Of a DNA stretch of 11,211 bases, positions 1 through 5,301 are shown piece after piece (the stretch's first letter is position 1; every line of letters begins with the position of its first letter). The notes beneath the pieces were generated by a model. The model ran no database searches. It saw only the letters and a program-made list of their open reading frames with translations, and was not told the DNA's origin. Origin of the DNA: GCA-2731375 sp046582635 (GTDB lineage Bacteria > Pseudomonadota > Alphaproteobacteria > GCA-2731375); the NCBI GenBank assembly GCA_046582635.1, contig JAYGEA010000281.1:1-11211 (forward strand), read 5' to 3'. The position numbers and the translations under genes are program-made.

Positions 1-1
1 A

Positions 2-78
2 TGGTGGGCGCGCCTGGAATCGAACCAGGGACCTCCGCCATGTCAAGACGGCACTCTAACCATCTGAGCTACGCGCCC
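2..78 (-). tRNA. tRNA-Val (anticodon GAC)
   Basis: Read on the minus strand, this is a complete 77-base cloverleaf including an encoded CCA end. The 7-base acceptor stem GGGCGCG pairs with CGCGCCC. The D stem is GCTC/GAGT with one G-T pair. The anticodon stem CCGTC/GGCGG encloses the loop TTGACAT, whose positions 34-36 are GAC. The T stem CCTGG/CCAGG encloses TTCGAAT. GAC reads the valine codons GUC and GUU. The mature 3' end lies at base 2, so the gene points out of the left edge of the window, away from all the protein genes. Confidence 0.97.
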
Positions 79-81
79 GCG

Positions 82-105
82 ACATCCCGGCCGGGGCCGC
101 GATGT
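82..105 (-). other. hairpin in the tRNA-Val 5' leader
   Basis: Bases 82-86 (ACATC) are complementary to 101-105 (GATGT), and 88-91 (CGGC) to 96-99 (GCCG). A C/C mismatch separates the two stems and the loop has 4 bases. On the minus strand this folds directly upstream of the tRNA, ending three bases before its mature 5' end. With the proposed promoter at 117-145 it would occupy nearly the whole leader removed by RNase P. The symmetry is seen directly; any role in processing is inferred. Confidence 0.5.
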
Positions 106-116
106 ATCGATAGGGG

Positions 117-145
117 GATATATGGGAAACGGGAGGTCGGCGCAA
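117..145 (-). promoter_or_regulatory. candidate sigma-70 promoter for tRNA-Val
   Basis: On the minus strand, TTGCGC (140-145) and TATATC (117-122) lie 17 bases apart. They resemble -35 and -10 boxes and point at the tRNA. Transcription would start near base 110, about 30 bases before the mature tRNA 5' end. The match to consensus is partial, and position and spacing are the main support. Confidence 0.4.
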
Positions 146-230
146 GTGGAATGGCTGCGGGCGTTGCTTTGAAGGGCATTTTTTGTCACCATCCCGGCCT
201 TAACGGGTCTGCTTTTCCGGGGGGAAATTA

Positions 231-821
231 ATGCGCCACAATTGGACCATTGTCCGTAACACCGCTGTCATGGTGGCGATCCTTCTCGCCATGCAGGCAC
301 CGACCGCCGGCGCCTTCACCCTGCGCCCGGCCGAACCACAGCCCGCATCGGGGGCGCTGCAACCGGGTTTGGCGGTGGATTATGCCTATGGCGACGTGCA
401 ATTTTTGGACGAGGCCCAGGGCTGGGCCGGTAATACCAAACCGGGCCCGCCCCTGGCGGGTTTTGTCTATGGCGATACGGAGGTGGGGCAAAAAACTTTC
501 ACTTCCGATTCCTCCGAATACGTGGTCGCCTTCATCAAGGGCTTCATCAAGTTCGAGGCGGGGGTCCACGAGTTGGAATTCCAATCCAACGACGGTCTGC
601 GCGTCACCTTGGGCGGCGTCCAGGTCTATGAACATGACGGGCGGCACAAATGCGAGACCAAGGGGGTGGTCCAGGTGACCGCGCCCAAGACCGGTTGGTA
701 CCCGGTCACGGCGCTGTATTTCAACCGTAAATTCACCGCCTGCCTGGATCTGAGCATTCGGCCCGTGGGCGGCGAGTGGGATTTCACCAGCCCCGAGATG
801 TATGCCTATATCGCCAAATAA
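231..821 (+). CDS. secreted PA14-like domain protein
   Basis: This 196-residue protein begins with a typical Sec signal peptide: a short basic start, a hydrophobic stretch at about 11-22, and a probable cleavage after APTAGA (residue 28). The mature part resembles a PA14-type beta-sandwich. It has FIKFEAGVHELEFQSNDGLRV at 104-124 in shortened form as a G-x-H-x-hydrophobic strand, then the S-N-D-G turn (119-122), GGVQVYEHDG (128-137), and TGWYPVTALYF at 154-164. PA14 domains in other proteins bind carbohydrate or act as beta-barrel spacers in secreted enzymes, adhesins and toxins. Here it stands alone, so a small periplasmic or surface binding protein is the most that can be said. Cys141 and Cys171 could form a disulfide after export. 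A GGGGGGA ribosome site about seven bases upstream supports the ATG start. The downstream hydrolase gene starts 18 bases after the stop, so co-transcription is likely. The domain call is by pattern only. Confidence 0.78.
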   Translation: MRHNWTIVRNTAVMVAILLAMQAPTAGAFTLRPAEPQPASGALQPGLAVDYAYGDVQFLDEAQGWAGNTKPGPPLAGFVYGDTEVGQKTFTSDSSEYVVAFIKGFIKFEAGVHELEFQSNDGLRVTLGGVQVYEHDGRHKCETKGVVQVTAPKTGWYPVTALYFNRKFTACLDLSIRPVGGEWDFTSPEMYAYIAK

Positions 822-839
822 CACGAGAGTAATCACGCC

Positions 840-1727
840 ATGAAAACCCTGCATTTCGGCGACGTCACCGTTGATCGCCTGGTCGAGGCCGAGGGCCCCG
901 GCTTTCACCCCGGCTTCTTCATGCCCGATGCGCAGGACGAAGCCATCGCAGCCCAGCACGATTGGCTGTTGCCGCACTTTCTGCATGCCGAAAGCGGCCG
1001 CATGATCCAAAGCGTGCATGCCTATGTTATCCGCACGCCCCGTCACACCATTCTGGTGGATACCTGCATCGGCAATGACAAGGAGCGCCCCTCCACGCCG
1101 CCGTGGAGCGGCCTGTCGACACCCTGGCTGGATGATCTGGGCGCCCTGGGCGTGGCGCCTGGGGATGTGGACTTTGTCATGTGCACCCATCTGCATGTGG
1201 ATCACGTGGGCTGGAACACCCGGCTGCTGGATGGCCGCTGGGTGCCGACCTTTCCAAACGCCAAATATCTGTTCGAGAAAACCGAGTATGAACATTGGGC
1301 GGCGGGGGATGAGGACGGTATTCAGGGCCTGGGCTCCAACGACGGCTGTTTCGAGGACAGCGTGCTGCCGGTGATAGCGGCGGGGCAGGCGGTGCTGGTG
1401 GACGGCGACCATGCCCTGGACGACCAAATGTGGCTGGAACCGACGCCGGGCCATTCGCCGGGCCATGTCTGCATGAATTTGTCCGCCGGCGGACAGCGCG
1501 CCGTGTTCAGCGGCGATCTGATGCATCACGCGGTGCAGGTGGCCTATCCGGAATGGAACAGCCGGTTCTGCTGGAATGGCGAGATGTCCCGCGCCAGCCG
1601 GCAAAAGTTCGTCCACGACAAGGCCGACACGGACACCCTGATCCTGACGGCCCATTTCCCCAGCCCCACCGCCGGCCGCATTGTCGGCAACGGGGAGCGG
1701 TGCAAGTTCGTGCCGGTCGAGGGCTAA
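840..1727 (+). CDS. metallo-beta-lactamase-fold hydrolase
   Basis: This 295-residue protein has a full MBL-fold metal site. The motif THLHVDHVG gives His117, His119, Asp121 and His122. PTPGHSPGH gives His205, and His209 closes the motif. SGDLMHH gives Asp226, and AHFPSP gives His272. These match the di-zinc ligand set of the glyoxalase II, N-acyl-homoserine-lactonase and methyl-parathion-hydrolase branch, which hydrolyse esters, lactones or thioesters. There is no signal peptide, so it should be cytoplasmic. The start is supported by a GAGAG ribosome site 10-15 bases upstream. The sequence alone does not fix the substrate. The C-terminal half has an aromatic segment (YPEWNSRFCW, 236-245) that may line the active-site entrance. 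It could be a lactonase or thioesterase serving the catabolic operon 600 bases downstream, but the structured gap between them argues for a separate unit. Confidence 0.93.
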   Translation: MKTLHFGDVTVDRLVEAEGPGFHPGFFMPDAQDEAIAAQHDWLLPHFLHAESGRMIQSVHAYVIRTPRHTILVDTCIGNDKERPSTPPWSGLSTPWLDDLGALGVAPGDVDFVMCTHLHVDHVGWNTRLLDGRWVPTFPNAKYLFEKTEYEHWAAGDEDGIQGLGSNDGCFEDSVLPVIAAGQAVLVDGDHALDDQMWLEPTPGHSPGHVCMNLSAGGQRAVFSGDLMHHAVQVAYPEWNSRFCWNGEMSRASRQKFVHDKADTDTLILTAHFPSPTAGRIVGNGERCKFVPVEG

Positions 1728-1744
1728 GAGAAAACCGCTCTAAT

Positions 1745-1773
1745 TTGATCACAAAACCGTGAAGTCGTAATTT
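1745..1773 (+). promoter_or_regulatory. candidate promoter upstream of structured leader
   Basis: TTGATC (1745-1750) and TAATTT (1768-1773) lie exactly 17 bases apart, just after the hydrolase gene. The -35 box matches consensus at four positions, but the -10 box matches at only three. Transcription would begin near 1780, at the start of the hairpin-rich stretch leading to the small lipoprotein gene. Support is weak. Confidence 0.3.
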
Positions 1774-1774
1774 C

Positions 1775-1882
1775 GGGCGGCCGCCCCATATGTCTCTAGC
1801 CGATACCCCGTGGGGCGCCGATGGGGGTATCCGGACGGCTTCGGAGGAAAACCGTTCCGTTGGCGGCCCTTTTTGGCCGCCC
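1775..1882 (+). promoter_or_regulatory. chain of GC-rich hairpins, possible structured leader or small RNA
   Basis: The 235-base gap 1728-1962 holds no convincing gene but several inverted repeats in a row. GGGCGGCCGCCC is a perfect 12-base palindrome (1775-1786). GATACCCC/GGGGTATC (1802-1809 with 1824-1831) forms an 8-base stem with a 14-base loop. CGGACGG (1832-1838) pairs with CCGTTCCG (1852-1859) through a one-base bulge. GGCGGCC/GGCCGCC (1862-1868 with 1875-1881) is a 7-base stem with a 6-base loop. GGGCGGCC (1775-1782) can also pair over its full eight bases with GGCCGCCC (1875-1882), which would break the last hairpin. No T-run follows any stem, so none is a standard intrinsic terminator. 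A structured 5' leader, an attenuator-like switch, a small RNA or protein-binding palindromes are all possible. Confidence 0.4.
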
Positions 1883-1962
1883 GCGTCTCTGTTTGAAGTT
1901 TATCTGGAAGCAATCGGTTCTGCGTAACGAAACCGAAATTTTTGGTAAACGGAGTAAAGAGT

Positions 1963-2229
1963 ATGAGGGCGTTAAGTTTGTTTTTTTGCTCGGTTGTCCT
2001 GTCCAACTGCGCCGCCGTGGTCGCCGTGCCGCCGATCATCCAATATGTCAGTGCCGCCGCCACAATTGTCTCCTATGTCGCCACCGGCAAGGGCACATCC
2101 GATCACGTTATCTCCGTCCTCACCGAACAGGATTGTGCCCTGCACCGCGCACTGTTCGAGGCAGAGATCTGTTTCGAGGACATCCAGACCATCGCCATGA
2201 CCGAGGGGGCGGTGAGGGGCGCGGAGTGA
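1963..2229 (+). CDS. small probable lipoprotein, function unknown
   Basis: This 88-residue protein starts at an ATG with GGAG nine bases upstream. A TTG codon 21 bases earlier is in frame but has no good ribosome site. The N-terminus is a short hydrophobic signal ending in L-S-N-Cys16, which fits a lipobox loosely; Asn just before the Cys is unusual. A second hydrophobic stretch (about 17-40) is rich in Ala, Val and Ile and could be a membrane segment or hairpin. The tail has TGKGTSDHVISVLTEQDCAL at 41-60 and a second Cys at 70. This arrangement (Gly-Lys, Asp-His, Gln-Asp-Cys, then Cys) resembles small uncharacterised envelope proteins I associate with alphaproteobacteria. That is recollection, not a search result. 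The catabolic operon begins 103 bases downstream on the same strand, but nothing in this gene suggests a metabolic role. Confidence 0.7.
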   Translation: MRALSLFFCSVVLSNCAAVVAVPPIIQYVSAAATIVSYVATGKGTSDHVISVLTEQDCALHRALFEAEICFEDIQTIAMTEGAVRGAE

Positions 2230-2300
2230 GTGATGGGGTGAGGGCTGCGCCGGTCCTTCGTAAACATCCAAGGCAAAGCCGTTAAATTCCGTGTAGCATT

Positions 2301-2328
2301 GCCCCAAGAAACTAAATTTGGGAGGGGC
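2301..2328 (+). promoter_or_regulatory. strong ribosome site with a possible masking hairpin
   Basis: GGAGGGG at 2321-2327, five bases before the ATG at 2333, is the strongest Shine-Dalgarno sequence of the operon and fixes that start. Just upstream, GCCCC (2301-2305) can pair with GGGGC (2324-2328). Alternatively, CCCAA (2303-2307) can pair with TTGGG (2318-2322) across a 10-base loop. Either pairing would cover part of the ribosome site. The complementarity is seen; translational control is inferred. Confidence 0.35.
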
Positions 2329-2332
2329 CGCG

Positions 2333-3880
2333 ATGCGGTTGGAGACGGTGCTGGCGGCCTATGCGCAGCGGCATCCCGAGAAGGTGGCGGTGTTGTGCGG
2401 CGGTGTGTCCATCACCTATGGCGCCTTGCAGCGGTCGATCCAAGATGTAGCCAGGGGTTTGGCCCGGCGCGGTCTGGGGCCGGATGACAAGATCGTGCTG
2501 TATCTGCCCAACGGGCTGGAATTCGTGCAATTGCTCTATGCCGCCTTCACCCTGGGCGCCGTTGCCGTGCCGGTGACCACGCGGTTGACAGTGCATGAAC
2601 TGAGCGATTTCTGCCGGGATTGCGATGCCGGGATCGTGGCGTTTCATGCTGATCAGGCCGCCGCACTTGGCGGTCTTCTGGCCGGCCGCCAGGGCGTCGT
2701 TATCGGCGGTACTGCCACTGGTTGCACGGAAACGGGTTGCACGGAAATGACGGCGCTGTTCGAGGCCGAGGGCGATCTGCCTATGGTTCCCGCCGGCCAG
2801 GACGAATGCATGATCAACTATACTTCCGGCACCACGGGCAGGCCCAAGGGGGCGATCATCACCCACGCCAATGTTGTGGTGCAGCACGGCTTTATCCATG
2901 CGGTGGAATGGGGCATCGGGGGGAATGATGTGTTTCTGGTGGGCACGCCCCTGGCCCATCGCACCGGCCTGGGGCGGCTGACCAACGCCCTGACCCTGGG
3001 TGCCACCATCGTTGTCATGGAAAGCTTCGACGCGGCCCGGGCGGTGGACTTGATCGAGGCCCACGGCGTCACCGTCATGGGCATGGTGCCCACGGTCTGC
3101 CGCATGATGCTGCCGGAAATCGCCAAGGACCCAGGCCGTTGCGTCAGCCTGACACGGGTTCTGGTCACGGGCGAGGCCTTCCCGGTGGCCTTGAAACAGC
3201 ACTTCATCGAACTGCTGCCACAAACCAAGCTGGTGTCTTTTTTCGCCATGACGGAAGCCGGCGGCGTCACCTCGTTGTCCCACGAAGAACAGTTCACCCA
3301 TCCGACCTCCGTAGGCCGGCCCACGCCGGGGGTCGAGGTTCGCATCGTCAACGAGGCCGGCGCGGAGCTGGCGAATGGCGAGATCGGCGAAATTCTGGTC
3401 CGCGCCGGCGCGCCTGGCGCCTTCACCGTGATGAAGGGCTATTTGAACCGCCCGGAGGACACGGCGGCAACCTTGCGGGACGGCTGGCTGTACACCGGCG
3501 ATCTGGGCCATCGGGACGACGACGGCTATCTCTATATCGACGACCGCAAGAAGGACATGATCCTCTCGGGCGGCTTCAACATCTATTCCAAGGAGGTTGA
3601 GGGCGCCCTGATCAGCCACAATGATGTGATCGATGCCGCCGTGGTCGGCGTGGCGGACGAGATTTATGGCGAGGCGGTGGCCGCCTTTGTCGAGGCGGAT
3701 GGCGTATCCGAAGCCGATCTGATCGCCCATTGCCAGACCCTGATCGCCAGTTACAAGAAACCGAAATACATTGTGTTTCTGGACGAATTGCCCCGCAATG
3801 GGGTGGGCAAGGTCCTGAAACGCGAATTGGTGGATCATGCGCCCGATAGCTTGGTGCCATTGATGAAGGGCAGGACATGA
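2333..3880 (+). CDS. acyl-CoA synthetase / acid-CoA ligase (AMP-forming)
   Basis: This 515-residue member of the adenylate-forming (ANL) superfamily would activate a carboxylic acid with ATP to an acyl-adenylate, then transfer it to CoA. The core motifs are intact. The phosphate-binding loop YTSGTTGRPKG is at 163-173, and FAMTEAGG, with Glu308, is at 304-311. YTGDLGHRDDDGY follows, with Asp390 binding the ribose. DDRKKDMI has Arg405, GGFNIYSKEVE is the hinge and A8 region, and NGVGKVLKREL carries the catalytic Lys493. The length is normal and there is no signal peptide. The start at 2333 is preferred over an in-frame TTG at 2318, which lies inside the ribosome site. It is the first gene of the operon and overlaps the decarboxylase gene by four bases (ATGA). 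Position and neighbours suggest an aromatic or heteroaromatic acid as substrate, but the pocket residues do not say which. A tandem 15-base duplication lies at 2717-2746 in a surface region. Confidence 0.95.
   Translation: MRLETVLAAYAQRHPEKVAVLCGGVSITYGALQRSIQDVARGLARRGLGPDDKIVLYLPNGLEFVQLLYAAFTLGAVAVPVTTRLTVHELSDFCRDCDAGIVAFHADQAAALGGLLAGRQGVVIGGTATGCTETGCTEMTALFEAEGDLPMVPAGQDECMINYTSGTTGRPKGAIITHANVVVQHGFIHAVEWGIGGNDVFLVGTPLAHRTGLGRLTNALTLGATIVVMESFDAARAVDLIEAHGVTVMGMVPTVCRMMLPEIAKDPGRCVSLTRVLVTGEAFPVALKQHFIELLPQTKLVSFFAMTEAGGVTSLSHEEQFTHPTSVGRPTPGVEVRIVNEAGAELANGEIGEILVRAGAPGAFTVMKGYLNRPEDTAATLRDGWLYTGDLGHRDDDGYLYIDDRKKDMILSGGFNIYSKEVEGALISHNDVIDAAVVGVADEIYGEAVAAFVEADGVSEADLIAHCQTLIASYKKPKYIVFLDELPRNGVGKVLKRELVDHAPDSLVPLMKGRT
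2717..2746 (+). repeat. 15-base tandem duplication inside the ligase gene
   Basis: Bases 2717-2731 and 2732-2746 are two adjacent 15-base copies differing at one position (T or G at the third base). The unit encodes Thr-Gly-Cys-Thr-Glu twice in a row. It lies in the N-terminal domain, in a linker before the ATP-binding loop where family length varies, so the insertion should be tolerated. It looks like a recent in-frame slippage event. Confidence 0.85.
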
Positions 3881-5301
3881 CGGCGAGCGCGCCATCGGCC
3901 AATTATTGCAGCCGGGATCTACGGGAATGGCTGAACCATCTCGCCGCCACGGACCGCCTCGCCGTGGCCAAGCCTGGTCTGGGCCTGAAACATGAACTGG
4001 CCGCCGTCTCCCAACGCCTGGAGCGTGAGAAGGCGGCGCTGTTCCCCGCCCCCGATGGTCATGCCGTGCCCGTGGTATCGAATTTGCTGACCTCGCGCCG
4101 TTGGATCGGCGACTGCCTGGGCGTCGCCGAGGATCAGGTGATCAGCCGCTACAGGGATGCCGTACATCACCCCGTTCCCTGGGTCGAGGTGGATGACGGC
4201 CCGGTCCAGGCCGTGGTGCACCGGGAGGTGGACATCACCGCGCAGTTGCCCGTGCCGACCCATAACGAGTTGGACAGCGGACCCTACATCGCCGCCGGCC
4301 TGATGATTTCCCGCAATCCGTCCAACGGCATCCAAAACGTCTCCATCCACCGTTGCCAGATCAGCGGCAAGGACCGTATCGGTGTTTTGCTGCTGCCCCG
4401 CCATACCTGGACCTATGCCCAAATGGCCCACGAAACCGGCCAGGCCCTGGAAGTCGCCATCGTCATCGGTGTCGATCCGGCCAGCCTGCTGGCCAGCCAG
4501 GCCGTGGTGCCGCTGGATTTTGACGAGATGGAAATCGTCGGCGCCCTGCACGGCAGGCCGGTCGAAATGGTCAAATGCAAGACCAACAATGTGCGTGTGC
4601 CGGCGCGCGCGGAGATCGTCTTGGAAGGCCGCGTCCTGGCGGACGTGGCGGAGCCCGAGGGGCCGTTCGGCGAGTTCCCGCAATATTACGGCCGCCGGGC
4701 CAACCGCCATGTCATCCAGGTGGACGCCATCACCCACCGCACGGAGCCCATATTCCACACCATCGTGGGCGGCGGCATGGAGCATCTGCTCCTCGGCGGC
4801 CTGCCCCGCGAGGCGACTTTGCTGGAGACCTTGCAGCGCAACGAGCCGACGGTTCTGGACGTGCATCTGTCGCGGGGCGGGATCTGCCGCTATCACCTGG
4901 TGGTCAAGGTGGATAAGAAACAGGAAGGCACGCCGAAGAACATCATGATGGGCGCCTTCGCCGGGCATTACGACATCAAGCAGGTCATCGTGGTGGACGG
5001 GGATGTGGACATTCATGACCCCGAACAGGTTGAATGGGCCGTGGCCACCCGCTTTCAGGCCGACCGGGATCTTTTGGTGGTCAACAATACCCAAGGCTCC
5101 AAACTGGACCCGACCACGACAGAGGACGGCGTTGGTGCCAAGATGGGCCTGGACGCAACCATACCGCTGGCGGCGGACGAATTTACTTTCACGGTCATCC
5201 AGGTGCCCGGTGCCGGCGAGGTTGAATTGGATACAGTATTGGATGATCCCGGCGCCGCCGCCGCGATCATTGGCGAAACGGATTTGGGGAGTGAACCATG
5301 A
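3877..5301 (+). CDS. UbiD-family decarboxylase (prenylated-FMN dependent)
   Basis: This 474-residue protein has the UbiD fold signatures. The family removes or adds CO2 on aromatic, heteroaromatic or unsaturated acids using prenylated FMN made by UbiX. NVSIHR (154-159) supplies the metal ligand Asn154 and catalytic Arg159. Glu219 in DEMEIVGAL sits where the family's metal-binding Glu falls. PEGPFGE (260-266) supplies Glu261 and Glu266. The spacings Asn to Arg (5), Arg to metal Glu (60) and Glu to Glu (5) equal those of fungal Fdc1 (Asn168, Arg173, Glu233, Glu277, Glu282), so the enzyme should be active. IVGGGMEHLLLGGLPREA (296-313) forms part of the substrate pocket, with His303 and Arg311. 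The gene overlaps its upstream and downstream neighbours by four bases each (ATGA). No ubiX lies in the window, so the cofactor must come from elsewhere. True UbiD of ubiquinone synthesis is unlikely given length, motifs and operon context. Confidence 0.95.
   Translation: MTASAPSANYCSRDLREWLNHLAATDRLAVAKPGLGLKHELAAVSQRLEREKAALFPAPDGHAVPVVSNLLTSRRWIGDCLGVAEDQVISRYRDAVHHPVPWVEVDDGPVQAVVHREVDITAQLPVPTHNELDSGPYIAAGLMISRNPSNGIQNVSIHRCQISGKDRIGVLLLPRHTWTYAQMAHETGQALEVAIVIGVDPASLLASQAVVPLDFDEMEIVGALHGRPVEMVKCKTNNVRVPARAEIVLEGRVLADVAEPEGPFGEFPQYYGRRANRHVIQVDAITHRTEPIFHTIVGGGMEHLLLGGLPREATLLETLQRNEPTVLDVHLSRGGICRYHLVVKVDKKQEGTPKNIMMGAFAGHYDIKQVIVVDGDVDIHDPEQVEWAVATRFQADRDLLVVNNTQGSKLDPTTTEDGVGAKMGLDATIPLAADEFTFTVIQVPGAGEVELDTVLDDPGAAAAIIGETDLGSEP

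Noticed and set aside
2..78. tRNA-Val as the attachment site of an integrated element covering this window
   Set aside because: Integration usually uses the tRNA 3' end, which points out of the left edge. No integrase or repeat of the tRNA end is seen in the window.
1..231. Plus-strand open frame of 76 codons at the left edge
   Set aside because: Its first part is the reverse complement of the tRNA-Val gene and the rest is spacer. The stop merely coincides with the next gene's start.
228..1655. Long minus-strand open frame (475 codons) opposite the PA14-like and hydrolase genes
   Set aside because: It lies antisense to two convincing plus-strand genes. Its product is rich in His, Gly, Arg and Gln with no recognisable motif. 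Such frames are expected opposite GC-rich genes.
1862..1881. GGCGGCC/GGCCGCC hairpin as an intrinsic terminator for the hydrolase gene
   Set aside because: The T-run is in the loop, not after the stem, on both strands. It was kept only as a structural element.
2230..2332. Promoter or operator for the catabolic operon (GGCAA at 2272-2276 with TTGCC at 2299-2303)
   Set aside because: The dyad arms are five bases with 22 bases between them, and no paired -35/-10 boxes or sigma-54 site could be found. The operon must have a promoter, but I cannot place it.
2312..3895. Minus-strand open frame of 527 codons opposite the acyl-CoA synthetase
   Set aside because: It mirrors the ligase gene, which has all its catalytic motifs. 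The antisense product shows no domain and has shadow-type composition.
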